Of a stretch of DNA of 64,000 nucleotides, positions 33,937 to 43,489 are shown one piece after another. This DNA is from Plantibacter sp. Leaf314. GTDB taxonomy: Bacteria; Actinomycetota; Actinomycetes; Actinomycetales; Microbacteriaceae. The position numbers were made by a program, and so were the translations under genes. The notes beneath the pieces are model-generated. The model was not told where the DNA came from. It did no database searches and saw only the letters and a list, made by a program, of their open reading frames with translations. Numbering within the stretch: the first letter of the stretch is position 1; each line of letters begins with the position of its first letter. The DNA lies in the NCBI RefSeq assembly GCF_001423185.1, contig NZ_LMOB01000001.1:1905889-1969888 (forward strand), in the 5' to 3' direction.

Positions 33937-35253
33937 TCAGCGCAGCCGGGCGGTGCGCAGGGTCGCCGTCGCACTGTGCGCGGCCATGCCCTCCGAGTCG
34001 GAGATGACCTGCACCGCATCGGCCAGCTCGGGCGTCGCCGACTCCGCGATCCGCTGGTAGGTGAGCGGCTTCAGGAACCGCGACACCGACAGCCCGGCAC
34101 TGTGCTTGGCACCGCCGGCCGTCGGGAGGACGTGGTTGGTCCCCGCCATGCCCTTGTCCGAGTACGCGACGGTGCTCCACGCGCCGAGGAAGATCGAGCC
34201 GTAGTTGAGCAACCGCTCGTGGTACCAGGCGTCGTCGGCCGTGATGACCTCGAGGTGCTCGGGGGCGAGGTCGTCCATGAGCGCTGCTGCGGTCTCCCGG
34301 TCCGCAGCCACCGTCACGGAACCGTAGTCGCGCCAAGCCGGCCCGCAGATCGACTCGGTCGAGAGCGTCGGCAGCTGCCGTTCGACCTCGGCGACGACCG
34401 CCCGGCCCAGCTCCTCCGATGTCGTCACGAGCGCGGCCGGCGAATTCGGCCCGTGCTCGGCCTGCCCGAGGAGGTCGGCGGCCACGAGGATCGGGTCGGC
34501 GGTCTCGTCCGCGAGGACGGCGACCTCGGACGGACCGGCGAGGAGATCGATCGCGACCGTGCCGAACAGCTGCCGCTTCGCCTCGGCCACGAAGGCATTG
34601 CCCGCGCCGACGAGCATGTCGATCGGCAGCTCGCCGAGCAGCCCGTAGGCCATCGCGGCGAGCGCCTGCACCCCGCCGAGGACGAAGACGCGGTCGACAC
34701 CGGAGACGTGCGCGGCGTAGACGACGGCGTCGTTCGCGCCGCCGTCCGGCTGCGGTGGCGTGCAGGCGATGACCGTCGGCACCCCGGCCTGCTTGGCGAC
34801 GCCGACCGTCATGAACGCGCTGGCGGTGAGGGGGAAGCGGCCGGCCGGGAGGTAGGCGCCGACGCGGGAGACGGGCACGTACTTCACGCCCGTGACGAGT
34901 CCGGGGACGAGCTCGGTCTCGAAGTCCTGCAGGTGCGCCCGCTGCTCCTGGGCGAAGGCGCGGGTGCGCTCGCCGCCGAGGTCGATGGCGGCTCGGAGGT
35001 CGGCGGGGAGGCGGTCGCCGCTGGTCGCGATCTGCTCGCGCGTCAGCTCGACGTCGCCGCCCTCGTACCGGTCGAGACGCTTGGCAGCGTCGAGCACGGC
35101 GTCCATGCCGCGACGCTCGATGTCGAGCAGCATGGCCGAGACGGTCTCGATGACGGCCGGGTCGCGCTGCGCCGGTGGAGCGTCGACGAGCGGTGTCTTG
35201 AGGTGGTGGAAGGAGCCGGCGAGGGACTGGAGCACGGGAGGACTGAAACGCAT
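33937..35253 (-). CDS. histidinol dehydrogenase family protein (probably catabolic homologue)
   Basis: A 438-residue member of the HisD family. It has VPVSRVGAYLPAGRFPL, the segment FVLGGVQALAAMAYG, AGPSEVAVLAD, and the zinc/catalytic motif DLAPEHLEV. True HisD makes histidine from histidinol in two NAD steps, but no other his genes adjoin it. It sits with a LysR regulator, a nitrilase-type hydrolase and an NCS1 permease, so a dehydrogenase in a degradative path (as with the HisD homologue HpsN) is more likely. The ATG lies 6 nt after TACGCT, suggesting a leaderless mRNA. Confidence 0.88.
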   Translation of the reverse strand: MRFSPPVLQSLAGSFHHLKTPLVDAPPAQRDPAVIETVSAMLLDIERRGMDAVLDAAKRLDRYEGGDVELTREQIATSGDRLPADLRAAIDLGGERTRAFAQEQRAHLQDFETELVPGLVTGVKYVPVSRVGAYLPAGRFPLTASAFMTVGVAKQAGVPTVIACTPPQPDGGANDAVVYAAHVSGVDRVFVLGGVQALAAMAYGLLGELPIDMLVGAGNAFVAEAKRQLFGTVAIDLLAGPSEVAVLADETADPILVAADLLGQAEHGPNSPAALVTTSEELGRAVVAEVERQLPTLSTESICGPAWRDYGSVTVAADRETAAALMDDLAPEHLEVITADDAWYHERLLNYGSIFLGAWSTVAYSDKGMAGTNHVLPTAGGAKHSAGLSVSRFLKPLTYQRIAESATPELADAVQVISDSEGMAAHSATATLRTARLR

Positions 35254-35367
35254 GCTGCGAGCGTACGAACGCGGTGCGCGGGCGACAACGGGGGACGTGC
35301 CTGCGCGAGCCATCGGGTCATCCGATACGCCGACGCGGGCTGGTGATCAGCGGCCAGCGGTCTGCGA

Positions 35368-36300
35368 TCAGCGCCTCGGTGTCGTCGCGATCACCTGGTC
35401 GGGCTCCGCCGCCGCGAGCAGGGTGTGCTCTGCGAGTTCGGCGATCCGTGCGGTGGCCGGCGACAGGTAGGCGCCCTCGCGCTGCACGAGCGCGATCGTG
35501 TCGTAGAGCGGTTCGGCGAAGGGCGTGAGGGTCAACTCCTCCGGGAACCCGCCGGTGCGGGCGACCGTGCCGGACACGATGGTGTCCGCAGCGCCGGTCG
35601 CCGCGAGGCTCAGGGCGGTCTCCACGTGCTCGACCTCGACGGCGGGCTCGATCGACCGGCCTTGGAGACGAGCGCGCTCCAGCAGTTGGAGGCGCGTGGG
35701 GTCCCGCCACCCGGCGTAGGCGTCGTAGAGCACGAGCTTGGCGTCCGCGAACTCGTCGATCCCGACCGGTCCCGCGACAGGATCCCTGGTGGTGGAGGCG
35801 TAGAAGACCTCGTCGCGGAAGAGCGGCCGGATGGCGAGGCCCGTCACAGGCACCGGGAGGACCACGAGCCCGGCCTCGATCTCGCCGCTCGAGACGGAGT
35901 CCGCGACGAGCGCGGAGTTCAGTCCCACGAGTCGCACGCGCACGTTGGGGTACCGCTGGTGGAAGCGCTGAACGAGGTCGGAGAGCTCGTAGTAGGCGGC
36001 GTTGCGGAGGACACCGAAGGTGCATACGCCGCCGTCGAGCGAGGTGATCGCGGACAGCGCGTCGAGTCCGCCGTCGATGGCGGCGACCGCTCGCCTGGCG
36101 TGCTCGCGGAGCTCCTCGGCGGCGGCCGTCGGGACGAGCCGACGCGCACCGCGGGCGAACAGCTGGAGGCCGATCTCGCGCTCGAGGCGGCTCACGAGTT
36201 CGGACACGGAGGCCTGGCTGCTGTCGAGTTCGGCGGCCGCGGCGGTGAACGACCCGCTCTCGTAGGCGGCGAGGAAGGCGCGGAGTTGCGCGAGGGTCAT
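35368..36300 (-). CDS. LysR family transcriptional regulator
   Basis: A 310-residue LysR regulator: HTH at residues 1-60 (LRAFLAAYESGSFTAAAAELDSSQASVS, part), then the periplasmic-binding-like effector domain. The ATG lies 6 nt after TAGGCT (minus strand, 36312-36307); that hexamer overlaps the stop codon of the nitrilase gene. It probably controls the HisD-like, nitrilase and permease genes around it. Confidence 0.93.
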   Translation of the reverse strand: MTLAQLRAFLAAYESGSFTAAAAELDSSQASVSELVSRLEREIGLQLFARGARRLVPTAAAEELREHARRAVAAIDGGLDALSAITSLDGGVCTFGVLRNAAYYELSDLVQRFHQRYPNVRVRLVGLNSALVADSVSSGEIEAGLVVLPVPVTGLAIRPLFRDEVFYASTTRDPVAGPVGIDEFADAKLVLYDAYAGWRDPTRLQLLERARLQGRSIEPAVEVEHVETALSLAATGAADTIVSGTVARTGGFPEELTLTPFAEPLYDTIALVQREGAYLSPATARIAELAEHTLLAAAEPDQVIATTPRR

Positions 36301-36309
36301 GCGGTCAGC

Positions 36310-37194
36310 CTAGCGATGGCGGTCGGAGGAGCCCTGGGCGGTGACCGCCCCGTACAGCTCCGGCCGCCGGTCCGCGAGCACGTCGTTGCGTGGACCGATC
36401 CGGGTCGCGCCCCGGTCGATCCGGACGGTCGCGTCCACCCGTCCCCGCGCGTCCTTGGCGCCGACGGGCCAGCCGTCGGCCGGGATGATCGTGGTGCCCT
36501 CGGTCCACGGCTTGCCTGCCTCGGTGCCGGAGCGGTCGCAGCAGACGATCGGGATCGCGGACGCACGCGCCGCGGCCATCGCCTGCACGACCTCGGGTGC
36601 GCGCTCACCGACCGGTCGATCGACCAGGGGCCAGTTCGTCGGGACGACGAGGAGGTCCGCTCCCCGGAGGGCCAGACCGCGCGGCACCTCGGGGAACTCG
36701 AGGTCGTAGCAGACGAGGACGCCGAGCCGGCCGATCGGCGTCTCGACCACCGGCTGGGTCTCGCGGCCGGCCACGAAGACGGTCTGCTCCTCGTCCCACA
36801 GGTGCACCTTCCGGTAGACCCCGAGGGTGCCCGATGCGCCGAGGACCAGCGCACTGTTGTGGATCGTCTCGCCATCTCGTTCGCAGAAGCCGACGACCAC
36901 CACGGTGTCTTCGGGGAGCAGCGACGCCCAGTCGGCGAACACGGGCGCGTCGCTCGGGAGTGCGACCGCGCGGGCCACCTCCGGGCCGTCCAGGTAGTAC
37001 CCGCTCGTCGCGAGTTCGGGCAGGACGAGGAGCTGCACCCCGTCCGCGACGGCGTCCCGGATGGCCGCCTCGATGGTGCGGAGGTTGCCGGCGAGGTCGC
37101 CGAGGACGGGGGCGAGCTCCTGGGCGCGGACCCGGACACTCCGCGCATCGGGGTCGGTGTGGTCGATGGCGCCCGTCGGGTCGGTGCTGGTCAT
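36310..37194 (-). CDS. carbon-nitrogen hydrolase (nitrilase superfamily)
   Basis: A 294-residue nitrilase-superfamily amidase. The Glu-Lys-Cys triad is visible in LPELATSGYY, VYRKVHLW and LVCYDLEFPE. Members of this branch act on N-carbamoyl amines or amides. The ATG lies 6 nt after TATGAT, suggesting leaderless translation. It is divergent from the NCS1 permease (186-bp gap), which may bring in its substrate or a precursor. Confidence 0.92.
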   Translation of the reverse strand: MTSTDPTGAIDHTDPDARSVRVRAQELAPVLGDLAGNLRTIEAAIRDAVADGVQLLVLPELATSGYYLDGPEVARAVALPSDAPVFADWASLLPEDTVVVVGFCERDGETIHNSALVLGASGTLGVYRKVHLWDEEQTVFVAGRETQPVVETPIGRLGVLVCYDLEFPEVPRGLALRGADLLVVPTNWPLVDRPVGERAPEVVQAMAAARASAIPIVCCDRSGTEAGKPWTEGTTIIPADGWPVGAKDARGRVDATVRIDRGATRIGPRNDVLADRRPELYGAVTAQGSSDRHR

Positions 37195-37379
37195 CCAGCG
37201 ATCATACGAAGCCGCCGCCGACGGGACCATCGTGTTCCCCGATGGCTGGGATCGGGGCATGGCCGATTGTGCCCGTCCGTGGGCGGCGGATACCGTCGTC
37301 GGCACGAGCGAGTCCCCGACCCGAGGCAGACCCCGCTGCCCGTCGCACTCCTCGACCGCCCGAGCCCCGGAGGCCAGCC

Positions 37380-38873
37380 ATGGCGACACCCGCCGCATCC
37401 TCGTCCACGCCCGGCCCAGCCGCCGGAGCAGGTGACGCCCAGCCGTCCCTCGTCGAGTCCCGCTCCATCGACTGGGTCCCGCTCGACGAGCGCCACGGTC
37501 GCCCGCGTTCCTTGTTCTCGCTCTGGTTCATGTCGAACGCGCAGGTCACGACCTTGGCGACCGGCATGCTCGGTGCGGCGCTCGGAGCGAACCTCGCGAC
37601 GTCCCTCCTCGCGATCGTGCTCGGCGTGGCCGTCGGCACCGTGTTCACGGCCTTCCACTCGGCGCAGGGCCCACAACTCGGCCTCCCGCAGATGATCCAG
37701 TCGCGCGCCCAGTTCGGCTACCGCGGCGTCGTCCTCATCTGCGCGATCGTCGTGTTCAGCCTCGTCGGCTTCAACATGTTCAACCAGATGCTCGGTGCGG
37801 ACGTCCTCACCATGACGACCGGTGTCGACGCCGGCGCGGGCTGGTACGTGCTCATCAGTGGTGTCGCGGTCCTCCTCGCGATCTTCGGCTACTCATGGAT
37901 CCACCGCACGCAGTCCTGGCTCACCGCGCTCTTCCTCGTCACCTTCGGACTGTTCACCGTCGTCGTCCCCTTCGTCGTGCCACTCCCGGCCGACGCACTG
38001 TCCTTCGCGGAATTCAACTGGATCGCGTTCCTCGTGCAGTTCGGCGGTGCAGCGGCCTACGCACTCGGCTGGGCCCCGTACGTCTCCGACTACTCGCGCT
38101 ACCTCCCGCCGCAGACCAACCCCGGCCGCGCCCTCGCGTACACCTACGGCGGCGTCTTCGTCGGTGCCGTCTGGCTGATGGGCCTCGGCGCGTTCGTCGC
38201 CAGCGCGTTCCAGGGCGCCGATCCTCTCGAAGGGGTCCGCGATGCGGCCGACGCGATCCTGCCCGGCTCGGGCACCTGGTTGCTCGTCGCGGCACTGCCC
38301 GGGCTGATCAGCGTCATCACGGTCAACATCTACGCCGCCTCGATCGAGACGATCACGATCATCGACTCCATCCGGCCGGTGCGGCCGACGCGCGCCCTGC
38401 GGGTCATCACCTGTCTCGCCATCGCCGCGCTCGCGGTGATCGGCTCCGTGCTCAGCACCGGCGAGTTCCTCGCGAACTTCAGCAGCTTCCTCGTCGTCCT
38501 GCTCTACGTCCTCGTGCCGTGGACCTCGATCAACCTCGTCGACTACTACCTCGTGCGGAAGGGCCACTACGTGGTCCGCGACATCTTCACCCCGAACGGT
38601 GTCTACGGCGCCTGGGGGTGGCGGGGTCTCGTCGCCTACGCGATCGGGATCGTCGCGATGATCCCGTTCGTCGTGACGGTGTGGTTCACCGGTCCGATCG
38701 CGCAGGCGCTCGGCGGGGCCGACCTCGCCCTGTTCATCGGCCTCGCCGCGTCCGCGGTCTCGTATGTGCTCCTCTCCCGGTCGCTCGACCTCCGCGGCGA
38801 GCGTGCGGCCGCCGAGCGCGACGTCACCGAGACGGGCCACCAGGCCGTCGCGTTCAGCACCCGGCGCCGCTGA
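37380..38873 (+). CDS. NCS1 family nucleobase/hydantoin-type permease
   Basis: A 497-residue NCS1 transporter (purine-cytosine permease-like) with a polar leader and about 12 hydrophobic segments. Recognisable family regions are SLFSLWFMSNAQVTTLATG, GYSWIHRTQSWLTALFL, and APYVSDYSRYLP. GGAGG precedes the ATG. Substrates of the family are nucleobases, hydantoins, allantoin or thiamine precursors; here it is probably a nitrogenous compound passed to the neighbouring hydrolase (inference). Confidence 0.92.
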   Translation: MATPAASSSTPGPAAGAGDAQPSLVESRSIDWVPLDERHGRPRSLFSLWFMSNAQVTTLATGMLGAALGANLATSLLAIVLGVAVGTVFTAFHSAQGPQLGLPQMIQSRAQFGYRGVVLICAIVVFSLVGFNMFNQMLGADVLTMTTGVDAGAGWYVLISGVAVLLAIFGYSWIHRTQSWLTALFLVTFGLFTVVVPFVVPLPADALSFAEFNWIAFLVQFGGAAAYALGWAPYVSDYSRYLPPQTNPGRALAYTYGGVFVGAVWLMGLGAFVASAFQGADPLEGVRDAADAILPGSGTWLLVAALPGLISVITVNIYAASIETITIIDSIRPVRPTRALRVITCLAIAALAVIGSVLSTGEFLANFSSFLVVLLYVLVPWTSINLVDYYLVRKGHYVVRDIFTPNGVYGAWGWRGLVAYAIGIVAMIPFVVTVWFTGPIAQALGGADLALFIGLAASAVSYVLLSRSLDLRGERAAAERDVTETGHQAVAFSTRRR

Positions 38874-38924
38874 CGCGCAGGCGGGTGCGCGCCCGCTCCG
38901 CGGCACCCGATTACACTCGACGAC

Positions 38925-41816
38925 GTGATCGGATCGGACGGAACGGGCGAGCCCGGCACACCTGAGAGCACCGACGCACCTGACGGCACCGACACCCGCA
39001 TCGCGGACCCGGCCCCGAAGCACACGCCACTGTGGACCGTCCTGTCCGCCTGGCTGCTGCGCGTCGAACGCTGGCTGCAGTCCCGCGGCGGCTCCCGACT
39101 GCGGGGCGTGCTGTGGCAGCTCTGGGGGCTCGTCGCGATCGGCGGGATCCTGCTCCTCGTCGGCCCGGTCATCAACCCGCCCCTGACCCTCGACGACCTC
39201 ACCGACGAGGCGTCCGACGTCACGGACAGCTGGATCGCCCGCTCCTTCTCCGCCGACTACCACGTCACCACCGACGAGGACGGTCGGCTCGTCACCGACG
39301 TCGAGGAACGCATCGACGCCTTCTTCCCGAAGGACCTCGAGGACTCCACCATCGAACGGGTGCTCGCCACCGAGTACGAGGGGCACGCCCTCGACCCGTC
39401 CGGCATCACGGTGACCCTCGACGGCGTGCAGCAGGACGTCACCCGGGAGCGGGCGGCGGTCTTCCTGCGACTCGTGGTCGAACCCGGCGAGCGGCTCACG
39501 GGAGATCACGACCTCGTCATCCGGTACCGGCTCTCCGACCTCGCCTACGTCACCCAGGACACCGCCACCGGGCAGCCCGTCGACCTGCTCCGGTGGGACG
39601 TCTTCGGACCCGACCTGCAGCAGGCCGTCGCGAAACTCGACGTGCGGGTGACCATCCCGCAGGAGCTCGACGACCGGCTCGTCCGGCAGCCGCGGGGCTC
39701 CTTCGCCTGGACCCTCGTGGGTGCCGGGCAGTGGCTCACCCCCGAGCCCGACGCGCCACCGGGCGAGGTCGCCTACAGCTTCACGGTCGACGACACGGCC
39801 CCGCCCCACTCGCAGGCGCGGTTCACGATGCCGTTCGAGGCGGGCTCGATCAAGATGCCCCCGCAGTCGTGGATCTTCTGGCTGCAGACCTTCGGGCCGG
39901 TCCTCCCGATGCTCGTCCTCGCCGCGACGCTCCTCCTGTCGTTCGCCGCCCGGGCCGTCGCGTGGGGCGACGCCCGCGGACGCCCGTGGTACGTCGCCCA
40001 GTCGGAACCGCCTGCCGGCATCTCGCCGCACACCGCCGCACACCTCCTCCGGTCGCCCGCGACGATGGAACTCGCCGAACGCCTGAAAGACGCGGCGATC
40101 AGTGGAACCAAGCAGCAGGCCAAGCGACAGGCGCGCCTCATCGCGGCGGCGGGTGCCGCCAAGCGGGCCGGTCGTCTGGGCGATCGCCCCCGCGCCCTGC
40201 GGCGATACCTCACCGGGCCGGAACGCGCCGGCCAGGTGCGCGAGGGCCTGCGGCGGGTGCCGAAGGGCTTCGTCCGCGACTGGTTCATCGCCGCACCGAT
40301 CGCGCTGACCCTCCTCCAGTGGGGCATCGTCCGGCAGCTGTCGCATCAGACCGTGCTCGCGGTGGTGTGGTGGCCGCTCGCGTTCGTCGCGCTCTCGACC
40401 GTCTTCGCCGTCATCGTCCTCGCGATCGCGCTGACCGCCCGGCCGTTGACCCGCAAGGGTGCGCTCGTGAAGCAGCACCTGCTCGGCATCCGGGTGTTCG
40501 CGGAGCGGACGCAGCTGCTCGACCGCACCAGCCTCCGCGACCGGCTCCTGCCCTACGCCGTGCTCGGCGCGCCGCCCCGCGCGACCGGCCGACGGGTGGC
40601 CGCACTCATCGCCCCGGAGATCACGATGCCGGCGGCCGCGGCCGCTCGCGCCTCGCGTGCCGACGGATCGGCGACCGGCTTCCTCACCGCGCCGCGCATC
40701 GCCGTCCGCGTGCTCGCCCTGCTCCTCGTGGCCGGTGCGATCGTCGCGGTGAACATCCTCCCCGCCCCCTCGACGGAGTCCGAGACACCCCGTTCGTACA
40801 CCGGTGACCTCGCCGGATCGACCCTCACGCGGCTCGCCTCGGCCGAGTTCGACGCGGTCCTGGAGCAGACCGACCGCGACGGCGCCCGGCTGCGCACGAC
40901 CGAACGGCTCGGCGTCGACTTCTCCGACGAGGGTGCGGTGCCCGGACAGGTGGTCCGCGAGTGGCCCGCCGTCGTCGACGGGCAGGACCTGGGGCTCGCG
41001 GTGGACTCCGTCACGATCGACGGCGAGGATGCACCCTTCACGACGGAACGGGAGGACGGACGACTGCTGCTCCGCACGACGTTCGGCGAGGTGCTCACCG
41101 GTCTGCACGACGTCGTCATCCGGACGACCGCCACGAGGCCCGCGGTCGCTGCGTCCATCGACGGCCGCGACGTCGACCGGATCCACTGGGTCGCCCTCCT
41201 CGACGGCTGGTCGAGCAGTACCGGGTTCGACGAGGACGACCCGCCGGAACCGTTCCGGTTCAGCTTCACCGCCGACGACGCGTTCCTCGACGATGCCGTC
41301 AGCGCCGGCTGGACCCCGCCCGAGGCCGCGGCCTGGCGACCCGCGGCGGCCGAGGACGGATCCGGGCAGGAGACGGCAACGCTCGACCTCGCGCCTGACG
41401 ACGGCAGGTGGCCGCTCGACGCCCGCTACGACGACCTCGGCGTGGCCCTCGACCTCCCCGCCGGCACGGTCGCCGGTACCGACGCCGGCGCTGCGGCCTG
41501 GGCCCGGACGGCGACGCTGGCACCCGGGCTCCTCACCCTCCTCTTCGCCGGTGTCTCGATCCTCGGCTGCGCGATCGGCGCGATCGGTACCGTCCGAGGG
41601 CGTGGTCGGGTGCGGGAGCCGGGGCTGCTCCGTGACGCGGTGCGGTGGCTGACCCCGGCGGCGCTCGTCGCCGCGATGGTGCTCGGCATCCGTGAGCTGG
41701 ACGCCATCGACGGTGACGACCCCTTCGGCGGCCTCCTGCTCGGCGCCCTCGTCGCCGACGTCGTGGCGATCCTCGCCTGGTACTTCCTCGCCCTGCGGGG
41801 AGGGAAGCGCGCCTAA
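38925..41816 (+). CDS. DUF2207 domain-containing membrane protein, large
   Basis: A 963-residue protein, longer than usual DUF2207 proteins (about 550-650). After a polar leader and one helix (LWGLVAIGGILLLVGPV) comes an extracytoplasmic domain (~95-305; SADYHVTTDEDGRLVTDVEER), then membrane helices with a basic cytosolic loop, then a second extracytoplasmic domain (~625-840; SAEFDAVLEQTDRDGARLRTTER) and three C-terminal helices. The two outer domains look like duplicates. GTG 38925 lies 7 nt after TACACT, so leaderless. Function unknown. Confidence 0.82.
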   Translation: MIGSDGTGEPGTPESTDAPDGTDTRIADPAPKHTPLWTVLSAWLLRVERWLQSRGGSRLRGVLWQLWGLVAIGGILLLVGPVINPPLTLDDLTDEASDVTDSWIARSFSADYHVTTDEDGRLVTDVEERIDAFFPKDLEDSTIERVLATEYEGHALDPSGITVTLDGVQQDVTRERAAVFLRLVVEPGERLTGDHDLVIRYRLSDLAYVTQDTATGQPVDLLRWDVFGPDLQQAVAKLDVRVTIPQELDDRLVRQPRGSFAWTLVGAGQWLTPEPDAPPGEVAYSFTVDDTAPPHSQARFTMPFEAGSIKMPPQSWIFWLQTFGPVLPMLVLAATLLLSFAARAVAWGDARGRPWYVAQSEPPAGISPHTAAHLLRSPATMELAERLKDAAISGTKQQAKRQARLIAAAGAAKRAGRLGDRPRALRRYLTGPERAGQVREGLRRVPKGFVRDWFIAAPIALTLLQWGIVRQLSHQTVLAVVWWPLAFVALSTVFAVIVLAIALTARPLTRKGALVKQHLLGIRVFAERTQLLDRTSLRDRLLPYAVLGAPPRATGRRVAALIAPEITMPAAAAARASRADGSATGFLTAPRIAVRVLALLLVAGAIVAVNILPAPSTESETPRSYTGDLAGSTLTRLASAEFDAVLEQTDRDGARLRTTERLGVDFSDEGAVPGQVVREWPAVVDGQDLGLAVDSVTIDGEDAPFTTEREDGRLLLRTTFGEVLTGLHDVVIRTTATRPAVAASIDGRDVDRIHWVALLDGWSSSTGFDEDDPPEPFRFSFTADDAFLDDAVSAGWTPPEAAAWRPAAAEDGSGQETATLDLAPDDGRWPLDARYDDLGVALDLPAGTVAGTDAGAAAWARTATLAPGLLTLLFAGVSILGCAIGAIGTVRGRGRVREPGLLRDAVRWLTPAALVAAMVLGIRELDAIDGDDPFGGLLLGALVADVVAILAWYFLALRGGKRA

Positions 41817-41853
41817 CCGACGAGCGTCGCAGGCCGCGGAATAGCATCGTCGG

Positions 41854-42738
41854 ATGTCGACCACCGCACCTCCCGAGATCCTGCGCCTCACGGCCTTCGC
41901 CGCCGAACCGGGTGGTGGGAATCCTGCCGGAATCGTCCTCGACGCCTCACAGCTGTCGGACGCCGAGATGCAGGAGATCGCCACCGAGGTCGCGTACCCC
42001 GAGACGGCGTTCGTCGTCGACACAGGTGTCGACGGCGACGACCGCCACGTACGGCTGCGCTACTTCTCCCCCGGTGCTGAAGTGCCGTTCTGTGGCCACG
42101 CCACCATCGCGACGGCCGTCGTGCTCGCCGAACGCCGAGGTGTCGGTCGGTTCACGCTCGAGACGAACGTCGGACCCCTCGTCGTCGAGACGACGAACGA
42201 CCCCGAGACCCGCTCGATCACCGCGTCCTTCACGAGCGTGGAGCCGACCGTGCGTGATCTCGACCCGGAGGTAGCCGACCGGCTGCTGTCGATCCTCGGG
42301 CTCGAGCGGTCGGACCTCGACGAGCGGTGGCCGCTCCGCGAGTCGTTCGCCGGGAATCGGCACCCGGTCGTCGCGGTCCGCGAGCAGGACGTCTTCGACG
42401 GCTTCACCTTCGACCCGGCCGCGCTGCGCGGGCTGATGGACCAGCAGGGGTGGGCCGGCACCGCGACGGTCGTGCACAGCCACGGCTTCGACGACCGCGG
42501 CATCCTGCACGTGGAGGCCCGAAACCTCTTCCCCGTCGGGGACATCACCGAGGATCCGGCCACCGGTTCCGCGGCTGCTTCCCTCGGCGGCTACCTGCGT
42601 GCGCTCGGTCTCCTCACCCCTCCGGCTCGGATCCTCGTCCGGCAGGGCCACCATGTCGGCGCGCCCAGTCTGCTGACGGTCGACGTGCCGGCGACCGGCG
42701 GCATCACCGTCTCGGGGACGGCGAGCCCGATCGGGTGA
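41854..42738 (+). CDS. PhzF family phenazine biosynthesis-like isomerase/epimerase
   Basis: A 294-residue PhzF-family protein (diaminopimelate-epimerase-like fold). GGGNPAGIVLD, the catalytic Glu in AYPETAFV and EDPATGSAAASLGGYL are present. True PhzF isomerises trans-2,3-dihydro-3-hydroxyanthranilate, but most members have unknown substrates and no phenazine genes are here. The ATG lies 6 nt after TAGCAT. Its last 35 bp overlap the end of the convergent ABC ATPase gene. Confidence 0.93.
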   Translation: MSTTAPPEILRLTAFAAEPGGGNPAGIVLDASQLSDAEMQEIATEVAYPETAFVVDTGVDGDDRHVRLRYFSPGAEVPFCGHATIATAVVLAERRGVGRFTLETNVGPLVVETTNDPETRSITASFTSVEPTVRDLDPEVADRLLSILGLERSDLDERWPLRESFAGNRHPVVAVREQDVFDGFTFDPAALRGLMDQQGWAGTATVVHSHGFDDRGILHVEARNLFPVGDITEDPATGSAAASLGGYLRALGLLTPPARILVRQGHHVGAPSLLTVDVPATGGITVSGTASPIG

Positions 42739-43489
42739 ACGTGACCACCGGGTAGCCGCGCTCGGCGTCCAGCGTCACCTCGGCCGCGACGCCGTAGACG
42801 TCGGCGATGAGGTCCGCCGTGAGCACCTCGCTCGGTGCGCCGGCGGCGACCACCCGACCGCCCCGCAGCACGACCACGCTGTCGCAGTACATCGCGGCCA
42901 GGTTGAGGTCGTGGATGGCGATCACGGTGGTCAGCGGGAGCGCGCAGACGAGGTCGAGGAGCTCCAGCTGGTGTCGGATGTCGAGGTGGTTCGTCGGCTC
43001 GTCGAGGAGCAGCTCGCGTGGTTCCTGGGCGAGGGCCCGTGCGATCTGCGCGCGTTGACGCTCGCCGCCGGAGAGGGTGTGCCAGAGGCGCCCGGCCTGG
43101 TCGAGCAGCCCGACATGCGCGAGCGCACGCTCCACGGCGACGTCGTCGGCCGCGGTCTCGCCGCCGAGTCCCGAGCGGTGCGGGATCCGTCCGAGCCGGG
43201 CGATGTCGCGCACGGTGATGTCGACGTCGGTCTCGGCGTGCTGGGTCACCGAGGCCACCGAACGCGCGATGCGCCGCCGCCCGACCGAGGCGAGGTCGAC
43301 GCCGTCGAGCGTCACGAGTCCGGCGGTCGGCTTCACGAGGCCGTGGAGCACCCGCAGGAGGGACGACTTTCCCGAGCCGTTCGGGCCGAGGAGACCGACG
43401 GTCTGTCCCGGTTCGGGGTGCAGGGTGACGCCGTCGACGACGAGCGCACCGCCGCGGTTCCAGGTCACGTTCTCCGCGTGCAGCGTCAT
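42704..43489 (-). CDS. iron/siderophore ABC transporter ATP-binding protein (FecE-like)
   Basis: A 261-residue ABC ATPase of the iron-siderophore/heme/cobalamin importer class: Walker A GPNGSGKSSLL, signature LSGGERQRAQIARALAQ, Walker B LLLDEPTNHLD. Its ATG overlaps the permease stop (ATGA). Third gene of the binding protein-permease-ATPase operon under a DtxR-like box. Confidence 0.94.
   Translation of the reverse strand: MTLHAENVTWNRGGALVVDGVTLHPEPGQTVGLLGPNGSGKSSLLRVLHGLVKPTAGLVTLDGVDLASVGRRRIARSVASVTQHAETDVDITVRDIARLGRIPHRSGLGGETAADDVAVERALAHVGLLDQAGRLWHTLSGGERQRAQIARALAQEPRELLLDEPTNHLDIRHQLELLDLVCALPLTTVIAIHDLNLAAMYCDSVVVLRGGRVVAAGAPSEVLTADLIADVYGVAAEVTLDAERGYPVVTFTRSGSPSPRR

Noticed and set aside
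37893..42023. A 1376-codon open frame on the minus strand opposite the NCS1 permease and DUF2207 genes
   Set aside because: It is a shadow of high-GC coding sequence on the other strand: its protein is very rich in Arg, Gly, Asp, Glu and Pro with no domain, while the plus-strand genes have clear membrane helices and domains.
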